Made by a program: the position numbers and the translations under genes. DNA of 64,000 bases from JAIBJN01 sp963847985 (GTDB lineage: Bacteria > Actinomycetota > Thermoleophilia > Gaiellales > Gaiellaceae): the NCBI GenBank assembly GCA_963847985.1, contig CAWKBS010000005.1, forward strand, positions 109,828 through 173,827, given 5' to 3'. Every line of letters starts with the position of its first letter. Within the stretch, counting starts at the first letter, position 1. A model generated the notes under the pieces. It worked only from the letters and a program-made list of their open reading frames with translations, was not told the origin of the DNA and made no database searches. Positions 44,994-54,458 of the stretch are shown here, piece by piece.

Positions 44994-46527
44994 GTGAGGT
45001 CCAGCCGAGTGATCGAGCACCCAGACGTACGGGCAAGACACCCAGAGGGCGAGGCGCCGCCTCCCGCAGAGGCACGCGACATTCGCTCTGCGCGGCCCTA
45101 CTTCCTCACGCGGCACCCCGCCAAGGCGTTCGTCCGCCGGGCCGCGAGCATCGTCGCCCTCCTGGCGCTCGACATCTCCGGGCTCGCGCTCGGCCTCTAC
45201 GGTGCGCTGGCACTCCGCGAGGTCTACCACGGCAACGTCCCGCCGCTCTGGGGCCTGCTCTGGGAGGCGGAGAAGGCCTGGCTGCCGTTCCTGACGCTCG
45301 TACTCGCGCTCGTCTTCTGGCGCAACGGCCTCTACGAGCGTCGCGAGGAGCGCGCCGGTTTCGGTCGCATCCTCGCCTCGCTCATCGTCGTGGGGCTCCT
45401 GACGCTCGCGTTCGCGATCGGCGGCGGGCCACGAGTTCTCCACCTACGGGCTGGTGCCCACGGCCGTCGTCTTGACGGCCGTGCTCATCGGCCTGCTCCG
45501 AGCGAGCTACGAGTCGGTGACGGCGGCCATCCTTCGCCTCGCCGGCGCCCGCCGCCGCGCCATCATCATCGGGGAGGATGCCGAGCTCGAGCACCTCTAC
45601 GGCGCCCTGGGTCGCACGGCCGGAATCGAGTACGAGTTCGTCGGAGCCGTCACGCGCTCGGTAGACGGCCTGCCGCTACCCCACCTCGGGACGCTGTCCG
45701 AGCTCCCGCGGATCCTCGCGGAGCAACCCGGTGGACGAGCTGATCGTCGCGGATTCCGGTCTCGCGAACGAGCGCCTGCTTCAGATCGTCGACGACGCGC
45801 TCCGAGAGGGCGTGAAGGTCAGGGTGGTGCCGAAGACGACCGAGATCCTCGCCCAGCGGGCCCGCTACATCCCCGGCCAGGGCGTGCCGCTCTTCGAGCT
45901 GCGCCCGCCCGTGTTCGCCGGCGTCGACTGGGTCGTCAAGCGAGGCTTCGATCTGGTCGTCGAGTGCGCTCGTGCTCGTCTGTCGGCCTGCCGCTCTGGG
46001 TTCTGATCGCGCTCGCGGTGAAGCTCACCTCCGCCGGCCCGGTGCTGTACCGAGATCGCCGTGTCGGCGTCGGTGAGCGCGAGTTCTCGATGCTCAAGTT
46101 CCGGACGATGTACCGAGACGCGGCGGAGCGGCAGGCGCAGCTCGAAGCAGCGTCAACGAGGCCGACGGCGCGCTCTTCAAGCTCCGGGACGACCCTCGCG
46201 TGACGCCGGTCGGCGCGTTTCTGCGCCGCTTCTCGCTGGACGAGTTCCCGCAGCTCATCAACGTCCTGCGCGGTGAGATGAGCCTCGTCGGGCCCGCGGC
46301 CGCTGCCGCTTCGCGACTACCGCCTGCTCGAGCCGTGGCATCGTCGCCGTTATCTCGTCCTGCCGGGAATGACCGGGCTCTGGCAGATCGCCGGCCGGTC
46401 GAGCCTCGATTTCGACGACCTGGTGCGCCTCGACTTCTACTACGTCGAGAACTGGTCGGTCTGGCTCGACATCTCGATCATCCTCAGGACCGTGCCCGCC
46501 GTTCTTGGCCGGAAGGGCGCGTACTAG
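44994..46527 (+). CDS. Long-form undecaprenyl-phosphate sugar-1-phosphate transferase (WbaP/EpsE-like), at least five frameshifts
   Basis: Around 510 residues when repaired. Membrane helices in the first 150 residues (IVALLALDISGLALGLYGAL, FLTLVLALVFWRNGLYE) precede a Rossmann-like CoA-binding-type domain (RRRAIIIGEDAELEHLYGAL, VDELIVADSGLANERLL). The catalytic domain follows: GPVLYRDRRVGVGEREFSML, RFSLDEFPQLINVLRGEMS with Asp-Glu, and PGMTGLWQIAGRSSLDFDD. It starts a repeat unit by moving hexose-1-phosphate onto undecaprenyl phosphate. Frames change near 45435, 45728, 45965, 46150 and 46305. GTG at 44994 is the likely start. Confidence 0.8.
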
Positions 46528-46530
46528 GAT
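46525..46530 (+). promoter_or_regulatory. -10 box TAGGAT before a truncated gene start
   Basis: TAGGAT includes the stop of the WbaP-type gene and begins 12 nt before the GTG at 46537, the same geometry as other leaderless starts here. Confidence 0.4.
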
Positions 46531-46536
46531 CTTTCC

Positions 46537-46632
46537 GTGGTGGCGGCGCTTCGCGGCCAGCTCGGGGGACTGGTCGATCTCTACTCGTTGCTGACTGGAA
46601 GCAGCATGGCACGAGGCGCCAGGCGCCCCTGA
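46537..46632 (+). pseudogene. Truncated 5' end of a Wzx-flippase-like gene
   Basis: A GTG-led 31-codon frame reads LRGQLGGLVDLYSLLTGSS and then MARGARRP before a stop. The pattern of a short amphipathic start followed by LLTGSSMARG is like the N-terminus of polysaccharide flippases of the Wzx/MurJ-type fold. The expected helices do not follow in any frame, and only 95 bp remain before the convergent transaldolase gene. The break point coincides with the drop in GC content. The identification rests on about 20 residues and is tentative. Confidence 0.35.
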
Positions 46633-46727
46633 CTCGTATTAAGGGTCACCGGTTCGCTCTCTCGCGCGGCTCGAAGAGCTGGTTGCAACCTAGGATCGCG
46701 ACCAGATGGAGCTACGCCCCGACGATT

Positions 46728-47465
46728 TCACCTGGACGCTGGGACACCACGTTCCGGTACGTACGCGGTGTCAATGACGTAGCCAGCCGCGTGCGCGTCG
46801 TCGTGGAACATTCGCACGGTGTCGAGCGAGAACTCTCGAGGTCGCGGCCGAAGGTCGGCAGCTTTCCGAGCAGGTCGTGCGTCACGGTGATGATGTGGCA
46901 GCCGATCGTGTCCGCCTGGACGATGTTCAGAATCTCTCGCGGGCTCGCCCAGACAGCTCGAGTCCCGGATACGGACGCAGAAGCTCGACTGCGGCCGCCA
47001 TCAACGGAACAGGATCGCGCCCGGTATCGGCGATTCGTCCCGCGAAGACGGACACGTAGCTGAGCGCGCTGCCGTCGAGGCAGGCCGCGACGTCGCGGAC
47101 CTGCGCAAATGTCAAGAGCGCTGTGACATTCAGCCTGATGCCGTGCGCGACCAGTCGACGAACAAGGTCACCGCTCGGCTCGCCCCGCGTGTTAGTGACC
47201 GGGATCTTCACATAGACGTTGTCCCCCCACGAAGCGATCGTCAGTGCCTGACGCTCCATCTCGTCGAAGTCGTCGGAGAAGACCTCGAACGAGATCGGCC
47301 GGTCGGGGACCAGCTCGAGGATCTCTCGCGCGAATGTCTCGTAGTCCGTCACGCCCGCCTTCCGCATCAGAGTTGGGTTTGTCGTGAACCCGCGGATAAG
47401 GGGTTCCCGGCAAGCTCGATAATGCCCGCGCGGTCGGCGCCGTCGGCGAAGATCTTGACTTTCAA
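46728..47465 (-). CDS. Transaldolase/fructose-6-phosphate-aldolase-like protein, three frameshifts
   Basis: About 247 residues when repaired. KVKIFADGADRAGIIELAG starts the barrel, GFTTNPTLMRKAG is the conserved phosphate-side motif, NVYVKIPVTNTRGE contains the Schiff-base Lys, and GLELIWASPREILNIVQA (after repair) the late conserved part. Size fits the short TalC-type subfamily. Transaldolase action would give sedoheptulose 7-phosphate, the precursor for the heptose enzymes next to it. Frame changes near 47400, 46955 and 46845. The TTG start is inferred from the first strand. Confidence 0.72.
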
Positions 47466-47504
47466 TGAATCAATCGGCGTCGGTGACACTCCGGCTCGCT
47501 CCGC

Positions 47505-48045
47505 TCAGAGGATCAAGGGTACTGCTTCCGGCAGACTGGAAAACACCGCGTCCGGACGCTCGGTCAGACGGCTCAGGGTAGCCCCGATCAATGACGAATG
47601 GTGTGACAGCCCGCGCGGCAGCCTGCTTCTATGTCGCGCCATCGATCTCCGATGGCGAAGCTGGCGGTGGGATCAATTCGCAGACGTTTCGCCGCGCCCA
47701 GGAGCATTCCGGGCTTTGGCTTCCGGCAGGAGCAACCGTCCGCGTCGTCGTGCGGACACACGACGACCTCATCGAGAGGCAGTACCCGCCGGAGGTAATC
47801 GTTGATCCGGTTCACTGTCGCGAGCGTCTGCCGGCCCGCGAGCAACGTCCGGCTGGTTCGTGACGACTACGAGGACGTAGGCGGCGGCGCGGAGTTCGTT
47901 GCATGCCTCGCGTACCCCGGGAAGGATTTCGACCTCGTCAAGATTCTTGCGGAGGGCATGGGCGGCCGTCGCGCACGAACGCACGGTTCAGCACACCATC
48001 GCGGTCGAGAAAGACCGCGCGTCCGAGCGGCCGATGCCGGTGCAC
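47505..48045 (-). CDS. HAD-family heptose bisphosphate phosphatase (GmhB-like), at least three frameshifts
   Basis: About 180 residues when repaired. RAVFLDRDGVLNRAF has the catalytic DXD of HAD phosphatases, VVVTNQPDVARG motif II, the Zn-binding cluster CPHDDADGCSCRKP, KPGMLLGAA and GDRWRDIEAG with the final acidic pair. This set is specific for histidinol/heptose-phosphate HAD-IIIA enzymes. It should remove the 7-phosphate from D-glycero-manno-heptose 1,7-bisphosphate. Frames change near 47985, 47835, 47605 and 47560. GTG at 48045 follows closely on the SDR stop. Confidence 0.8.
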
Positions 48046-48052
48046 GACGATC

Positions 48053-49042
48053 CTAGACCCTCCCGGCGCGCGCCTCGACTGCCAGGACTGCCATGGACTC
48101 GAGGAGCGCCTCGCGCGAGGACCGAGTTGGCGTCCAGCCGAGACTGCGGATGCGGTCCGTGGCGAGCCGTACAACCGGGACGTCGCCCTTCCATCCTCGG
48201 TCGCCCCCTGTGAACTCATGCTCGACCTCGTCGGAGTCCAGCTTCATCGACTCGACGGCAAGGTCTGCGATCTCACGCACGGTGACGTAGTCGCCCGTGG
48301 CGACGTTGTCCGCCTCGAACCGCGCTCGGCTCCGCTGGTTCGCGAGGAGTACGGCGGCTACGACGTCGTCGACGTGAATGTACGACTTGCTCTGGCTGCC
48401 GTCGCCCGAGAAGCTGAGCCGAGTCGGGTCGGCATGAAGGTGGCGTACGAAGTCGAAGCCGACACCGTGAGTCTGCCGAGGCCCGACGACGTTCCCGAAA
48501 CGAAAGACACAACCGGTGAGGTTGAACATGAAGCAGTACGCAGCAATGAGCGCCTCGCCGGCGAGCTTGCTGGCTCCGTACGTTGAGATCGGCATGAGCG
48601 GCCCCCAGTCCTCGTGCACGTCGGTCTCACCGAGGTCACCGTAGATGCCGCTTCCCGATGCGTAGAGGATCCGGCGCACGGTCGATCGACGCATCGCCTC
48701 GACCACATAGCTGGGTGAGAAATGTGCCCTCATCGAAGTCGATAGTGGGCTCGACGGCAGCGCGGGCGATGTCAGGGTTCGATGCGAGGTGGATCACGAC
48801 GTCATGGTCCCGCATTGCCGAAGTGACCATGCTCGAGGTCCTCGACGTCGCCCTCGACCACTGTGAGCCGGCCGTCGTGCTCATGCGTGCTCCAGGTGCC
48901 ATGCTCGGCCGGAACTGAAGTTGTCGTAAACCGTGACCCGGCGGGTCGCATGGTCGCCCAGCAGCCGATCGACGAAGTGGCTGCCGATGAAGCCCGCTCC
49001 TCCGGTGAGAAAGTAGCTCCCTGCGGCGAGGGGTCGGCGCAC
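48053..49042 (-). CDS. NAD-dependent epimerase/dehydratase (SDR), several frameshifts
   Basis: About 330 residues when repaired. YFLTGGAGFIGSHFVDRLL is the NAD loop, VIHLASNPDIARAA the next conserved strand, YASGSGIYGD the catalytic Ser strand, TYGASKLAGEAL the YXXXK helix and RFGNVVGPRQTHG the substrate side. It lies between the SIS-isomerase and the HAD phosphatase of the heptose cassette, so it may modify the heptose nucleotide. The start is uncertain because the frame reads through from the isomerase gene; the GTG at 49042 is chosen. Frame changes near 48903, 48835 and 48725. Confidence 0.75.
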
Positions 49043-49636
49043 CGACTCCCACTTCATCTCGTGCACCTTGAGAAGTGGGTGGCTCACGAGCAAATGAAAG
49101 ACGACGGCGCAGAGGCCTTCCGGTGGGCCGTGACGTGAGCTTCGTTCACTGTCGGGATCACAATGCACGCGTCCGCGACTCGCTTCGTGTAGCCGCCATC
49201 TCGACCAACGACTCCGGATACACGCGCGCGCCCGCATCCCGGACTGTCTCGAGCGCATGCACGAGGTTGACGGAGATTGCTTTCTCCCGATCGCCGCCGC
49301 CGACGGAGAAGACGAGAACAGCGTCTTCTGCGTTCAGGCGGGATCCGCGCAGCCAGTCCGCGAACGTTGTCTCCCAACCGGCGTCGTTCACGCGGGCCGT
49401 GAGCTCTGCGAGATTTTGTCGGTCGGCGAGTAAGCCTCGAACACACAGATCTTTCGGAAGTCCGCGGCAGCATGGCCGGCGTGAGCAGCGGAGCCGCCCA
49501 CTCCGAGGACGAAAAGGCGGCCGCCGGCGTCTCGCACGCCGGCGAGGCCCGCGGCGACCGACTCGATGGCGTCGGTATCTAGCCGCTCGACGAGCTGCGC
49601 GGTCTCGCGGAGGTAGGAGGCGGCGAAGCCGGTCAT
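49043..49636 (-). CDS. SIS-domain sedoheptulose-7-phosphate isomerase (GmhA-like), about three frameshifts
   Basis: About 198 residues when repaired. RLFVLGVGGSAAHAGHAAAD is the SIS phosphosugar-binding loop; RKICVFEAYSPTDN follows; DAVLVFSVGGGDREK is the second SIS motif; and the end (HVTAHTEGLCAVVFHLL, SHPLLKVHEMKWES) is typical of GmhA-like proteins. It isomerises sedoheptulose 7-phosphate to D-glycero-D-manno-heptose 7-phosphate. ATG at 49636 overlaps the upstream methyltransferase stop. Frames change near 49435, 49215 and 49130. The exact stop is unclear. Confidence 0.8.
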
Positions 49637-50446
49637 AGTGGTCGGCGGCAGGTCGCGAAGGTGTTAAGCCCAAACTTGTGTCGGTGACACTGGATGTCGC
49701 TGGGTCGGAAGCCTGCACGAACGAGCAGCGGCCACAGGTCGCTCGGATCGTAGTAGCGCTTGTGGTCGTCCATCTCCTCAGGGGGGCTCATGCGGAGCCG
49801 GAACGCGGCCGCCTCGAGGAAGAACTTGCCTCGCCACGTTGGAACGTTGATCAGCGCTACGCCGCCCGGCGCGAGGAGCCGGCGAAGCTCTACGAGGGCC
49901 TGCTCGGGCTCCCACAGGTGTTCGAGAACCGAAATGCAAAGCAGCACGTCGAGCGAGGATGCCTCCAACGAAGGCAGTACTTCCAACAGCGAGCCCTCGA
50001 TTGCGGTGACCTTGGGGTGCTCCTTGAGGTCCTCCGCCAGCGCGAGGTCGACCAGCACCGCCGAGCGCACGACTGGGAGCTGTGTACGCGCGAACGTTGC
50101 GTCGAAGCCGCACCCGAAGTCACCGAAGCGTGCGCCGCCAAGACGGGCGTGACGAAGGATCGCGCGACTGCTGAGCCAGACGCCGAACCGGTCAACGGCG
50201 GATGGATCTCGGCACTGGCCGTACGCACGGGCGCGGCGTGTCACCTCAACGTTTGACGACGAGGCCATGATCATTGAGGTTGTGCACTCGAGATCGGGAA
50301 GGGCATCTCGTGAGCCCGGACTCGACCGCCTCGCGGCGGACGAAGGGCAGGGCCGCGCCCTTGGCGATTGAGAAGGTGGCTCGGCGTGCGAGGGGCGACC
50401 GTAGTACATGGCGTAGAACCCGGGCAGCGAATCCATCATGTTTCAC
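49633..50446 (-). CDS. Class I SAM-dependent methyltransferase, probable frameshift near 50240
   Basis: The C-terminal 205 residues are a clear methyltransferase: GARFGDFGCGFDATFAR as motif I, ISVLEHLWEPEQALVELRRL, and LINVPTWRGKFFLEAAAFRL. A separate frame upstream reads VLRHVLRSPLARRATFSIA, which looks like its natural N-terminus starting at a GTG that overlaps the GT2 stop by 11 bases. If no frameshift exists, the gene starts at ATG 50274 or 50268. Substrate unknown; by position it may methylate the heptose chain. Confidence 0.7.
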
Positions 50447-51678
50447 GGCGCCCGTTCATCGCTAGGACGGTGCCGTGCAATAGAAGTGTGAAAACGAAGA
50501 GCTGGACTCCGCAGAGCACGGCCGCCAGCCCAGTCACCGGCAAGGTGGTTCTCCGACGCGTCCGCGCTGCGCAAGGTGAGGTCGTTTCGAGGTAAGCCTT
50601 CACGAGCGGCACACTCAAGCCGATCCCTAGCGCGACGAGGCCGAAAGAGACCAGGACAGTCCGCGTATACCGAAAGATCCCCAGCCAGCGCCGTCGTCGG
50701 CGACCGGTGTAGTCAAAGAGAACCTGGGCTATGCAACCCAGGAAGAAGGCCTGAAGCCCGATCACGAGGGTCACCAAGCCCAGGATCTGCCAGTTGAGTG
50801 ACAAGGTGGCGGGCCCAACGTCGAGTGCCCCCAAGCTGACCGGGACTGTGAGTAAGAGGCCGAGGGCAATGAAGACAAGGCCCGGCTTGAACAGGAAGAA
50901 GTCGGCGCCGTAAATGAACATCGCCTGGAGGTTGATCCACGCAGCGTGCCAGGGAGAAAACCACCCTCGCGCTTGTGGTGGCTCAAGCGACCTTCGCGAT
51001 CCTTGAGGAATCGTGACAGGAACCTCGCCGTCCGCAGGTCCATGTGCACCGACTTGAGAACCATCTCCGAGGCGTACTCCCACGACTGGGACTGCAGATC
51101 CATGCGCCTAGCGCGTCCAGCGTGATGCCCCGCATTCCGCAGTGGATGTCGCGAGAAGTGGCTCGAGTACAGGCGGTTGAGGATCCAGGTGGTGCAGGAG
51201 TGCCGAGATACCGGTGCAGCGCGGCATGGCGCCGGGCTCGATGAAGCCCTTCAAACGGGAGCCCATCACAAACTCGTGCCCTCGCGGAAGCGCTCGATGA
51301 ACGGCGCGATCTCGCGGAAGTCATAGGTGCAGTCGGCGTCGCCCATGATGACGTACCTGCCGCGGATGAAGGGCAGCGCGTCGATGTAGGCACGGCCGAG
51401 CCCTCGCTTCTCGGTCTTCGAGGACCCGTGCCCCTTCGGCAGGGCGATGCTCGGCGGTGGGATCGTCGGAGCTGTCGACGATGAGGACCTCGCCCATGAC
51501 TCCTGCGTTGCAGGCCCTCCTGGCACCAGTCGACGAAGTCGCCGATCGTGATCTCCTCGTTCAGCGCCGGGATGACGATGGAGACCTCGGGATCCGAGAC
51601 GTCGTCGTTCGGGATGTGGAGAACCACGTCTGAGCCCGCCGCGCCGAGTGCGACGTGCGGCCTGACGGCCGTGGTCAT
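50436..51678 (-). CDS. GT2 polyprenyl-phosphate-type glycosyltransferase with C-terminal membrane helices, several frameshifts
   Basis: About 415 residues when repaired. VSIVIPALNEEITIGDFVDW starts the GT2 fold; KTEKRGLGRAYIDALPFI, MGDADCTYDFREIAPFIERF (Asp-Ala-Asp) and DIHCGMRGITLDAL follow; membrane helices ALGLLLTVPVSLGALD, LGLVTLVIGLQAFFLGC and LVALGIGLSVPLV lie in the last 170 residues. This is the ArnC/DPM1 layout. Frames change near 51525, 51445, 51275, 51190, 51100 and 50975. ATG 51678 is divergent from the kinase gene; the 170 bp between them hold no gene. Confidence 0.75.
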
Positions 51679-51848
51679 GGTGCAGCGGCCTCGGCCAGGC
51701 TCAAGAGCCAATTTCCGTCGAGCACGCCAAGCTGCCCGCGAGCCACGCGGACAGATTACAGGCAGCTATCGCCGGACTGCAGCGCCCTCGATATGTTGCG
51801 TGTTGTGCCGATGATCCCGCCTGCGCGGACGCGAGGCCTTGTCGCGCA

Positions 51849-52832
51849 ATGCTGATTACCCGGACGCCGTTGCGGATCTCGATCGGGGGTGGCGGGACCG
51901 ACTTGGCGTCGTATTACAGTCGGCACGGTGGCTTCGTCGTCGCGGCGGCGATCAACAAGTACATCTACGTCGGGGTCAACAAGACCTTCACCGACGACTA
52001 CTTCCTCAAGTACTCAGCACTCGAGCGGGTCGAGAATCCTCGGTGACATCGAACATCCGATCATCCGCTCACGCCCTCGAGCTACACGATGTCGGCCCTT
52101 CCCTCGAAATCGTCAGCCTGGCCGACATTCCGGCGGGTACAGGACTCGGCTCGTCAGGATCCTTCACCGTCGGCCTCTTGCGTGCGCTTTACGGCTTCAA
52201 ACGCGAGCCGGTCACCGCGCTCGACCTCGCCGAGGAGGCCTGCCGCGTGGAAATCGACATGCTTGGCCGACCGGTCGGGAAGCAGGATCAATACATCGCC
52301 GCCTTCGGCGGCATCACCTGCTTCGCCTTTCGACCCGACGGGAGCGGTTCAAGTGTCGCCGCTTTCGATCTCGACCGCGACGCTTCACGACCTCGAAGAG
52401 CATTTGATGATGTTCTTCACCGGCTATTCACGCAATGCGGAGTGTCTCCTGGGCGAACAGCGGGCACGAACCGAGCAGGATGATGGCAAGATGCTCGCGA
52501 GCCTACGTTTCGTCCAGGACCTCGGGCTCCGCATCCGCGATTCCCTGGAGGATGGCGATACGGCCGGCTTCGCGGCACTCATGCACGAGCACTGGGTGCA
52601 GAAGAAGCGGCGCTCGAGCCGGATGTCGAATAAGGCGATCGACCAGTGGTATGGGCTCGGCATGGCGAACGGAGCTCTCGGTGGCAAGGTTGTCGGAGCA
52701 GGCGGAGGCGGGTTTCTGCTGTTCTACGCTCGTGAGCCGGAGAGGCTTCGCCGGGTGATGGAGGAGGCCGGCCTCCCAGAGGTTCGTTTTACGTTCGATC
52801 ACGACGGTTCGTCCATCATCGTCCGTGGTTGA
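51849..52832 (+). CDS. hddA: GHMP-family D-glycero-D-manno-heptose 7-phosphate kinase (HddA-like), about three frameshifts
   Basis: About 328 residues when repaired. ITRTPLRISIGGGGTDLASY is the GHMP/HddA N-terminal motif, ADIPAGTGLGSSGSFTVGLL the ATP-binding glycine-serine loop, KQDQYIAAFGGITCF and GKVVGAGGGGFLLFYA the C-terminal motifs. The best-known members phosphorylate C1 of heptose 7-phosphate. It is followed by the nucleotidyltransferase with overlapping ends. Frames change near 52035, 52070 and 52350. Confidence 0.82.
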
Positions 52833-53587
52833 CGCAGACTGCTCGGCCGCGCCCGTGCAGTGCGTCATCCTGGCCGGTGGCCTCGGGAGGCGCATGCGAC
52901 CCTTCACGGAGAGGGATCCCGAAGGCGCTCTTGCCTGTCCGTGGCAAGCCATTCATCGACTACCAGCTCGCCTGGCTCGCCTCCGAGAGTGTCTCCGATG
53001 TGGTTCTCAGCGTCGGATACGGCGGAGCCATGATTTGTGATCACGTTGGCGAGGGCACACGCTACGGACTGGCGGTGACCTACGTCGACGAGGGCAGCGA
53101 TCTCCGGGGAACAGGGGGCGCGCTCAGGCTTGCCCTCGAGATGGACGCGCTCGCCGAGAGCTTCATGGTTCTCTACGGCGATTCCTACCTCTCGATCGAG
53201 CTTGACCCTGTCTGGCGTGCTTTTCGCTCGAGCACGTTGCCGGCGCTCATGACCGTGCTGCGGAACGACGGGCGCTGGGACTCGAGCAACGTCATTTACG
53301 AGCAGGGCCGCGTCAAGCTCTACGACAAGCAGCCAGACGCCGAGCAGCGCGAAGCAATGGCCTGGATCGACTACGGGCTCTCGGTGGTCTCCCGACGCAT
53401 CGTGGCAGAGCGAATTCCTACCGGCGAGGTCGTCGATCTTGCAGACGTCTATCGAAACCTCAGCGTCGAGGGCCTTCTAGCCGGGCTCGAGCTGAGGCAT
53501 CGATTCTATGAGGTCGGCTCGCCAGAGGGTCTGCGCGATCTAGAGCGTCACCTTGCGGGTCGGCCCGCGAATGACACGAGCGAGTGA
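52825..53587 (+). CDS. hddC: NTP-transferase, D-glycero-D-manno-heptose 1-phosphate guanylyltransferase (HddC-like), one frameshift near 52909
   Basis: About 253 residues when repaired. CVILAGGLGRRMRPFTERIP is the nucleotidyltransferase signature (repaired at GAGAGGGATCCC by removing one G), followed by KALLPVRGKPFIDYQL, VLYGDSYLSIEL with the metal-binding Asp, and AWIDYGLSVVSRR. Pairing with an HddA-like kinase and GmhA/GmhB homologues argues for a GDP-heptose product; an ADP- or CDP-linked product cannot be ruled out. GTG start overlaps the kinase stop. Confidence 0.8.
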
Positions 53588-53660
53588 TGTTACTGTCCGA
53601 GGACCTGCAGCCTGTACCTGGCTATCTACCGTCCAACGCCCGCGAAACGTGCCTACGACC

Positions 53661-54458
53661 ATGCCCGATTCTCTGGACAACAGTGACCATCGCTCTCTTG
53701 CCGAGCCGGCAGCGGACGATTGGGAACGGCATTGGGCCGAGTTTGCTGAAGCGGCTGCAGGAAATCCGGCGCAGGAGTACCGACGCCGCCTCGTCCTCAG
53801 CTTCCTGAGCGCTGATGGCGCGCCTAGTCGGCTGCTCGACATCGGGTCGGGAAGCGGCGACCTCGCCAGAGCAGCACTCCGGGCCTTCCCAGCCGCCGAG
53901 GTCTTAGGACTTGAGTTGAGCCGCGCCGGCGTCGACCTCGCCCGTTTGGCCGCTCCACGAGCAACGTTTCTGCAGCGAGATCTCCTGACAGCCGGGGCGC
54001 CTGAGCCGAAGTATCGGCGGTGGGCGACCCATGCTGCATGCTCTGAGGTCCTGGAGCACGTCGAGGAGCCGTGCAGGCTCCTGCAGAAGGCGGGCGGCTA
54101 CCTCTCACCTGGTTGCCTCGTCGTTGTCACGGTTCCTGGGGGACCGATGACCGCGTTCGACCGTCATATCGGGCATCGAAGACATTTCAACGAGGCGCAG
54201 CTTCGCGAGCTCCTCGAGCAGGCGGGGCTTCATGTCGAGCGGACGGCGGCGGCGGGCTTTCCCTTCTTCAACCTCTATCGCCTCGTCGTGCTGTTCCGGG
54301 GCAGCCGGGTCGTGGAGGACGCCGTCCGGCGCCAGATGAGGCCCTCGAGAGCCGCTCGAGCGGCAATGAGTGTGTTCCGCCCCCTGTTCCGCCTCAACAC
54401 AACCGTCACGCCGTGGGGTTGGCAGATTGTCGGGGTGGCTCGGGTGCCAGAGGCCTGA
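53661..54458 (+). CDS. Class I SAM-dependent methyltransferase
   Basis: 265 residues in one clean frame. LLDIGSGSGDLARAAL is motif I, CSEVLEHVEEPCRLL strand 4, VVTVPGGPMTAFDRHIGHRR the post-motif region common in lipopolysaccharide-type methyltransferases. ATG at 53661 is chosen because the upstream 36 codons lack family sequence. Its TGA overlaps the next ATG. The 73 bp upstream hold no gene. Confidence 0.78.
   Translation: MPDSLDNSDHRSLAEPAADDWERHWAEFAEAAAGNPAQEYRRRLVLSFLSADGAPSRLLDIGSGSGDLARAALRAFPAAEVLGLELSRAGVDLARLAAPRATFLQRDLLTAGAPEPKYRRWATHAACSEVLEHVEEPCRLLQKAGGYLSPGCLVVVTVPGGPMTAFDRHIGHRRHFNEAQLRELLEQAGLHVERTAAAGFPFFNLYRLVVLFRGSRVVEDAVRRQMRPSRAARAAMSVFRPLFRLNTTVTPWGWQIVGVARVPEA

Noticed and set aside
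46605..46630. GGCGCC tandem (GGCGCC-A-GGCGCC) as a transcription terminator
   Set aside because: Two self-complementary hexamers make only a short stem and no U tract follows; the evidence is too weak.
46728..47465. Fructose-6-phosphate aldolase instead of transaldolase
   Set aside because: Both belong to one short subfamily and cannot be separated by eye; the heptose neighbours favour sedoheptulose-7-phosphate supply, so the call was left at family level.
48053..48060. Separate TAGGAT promoter for the HAD phosphatase gene
   Set aside because: The box is mostly the stop region of the SDR gene and only 10 nt from the GTG; in an overlapping operon it is more likely chance.
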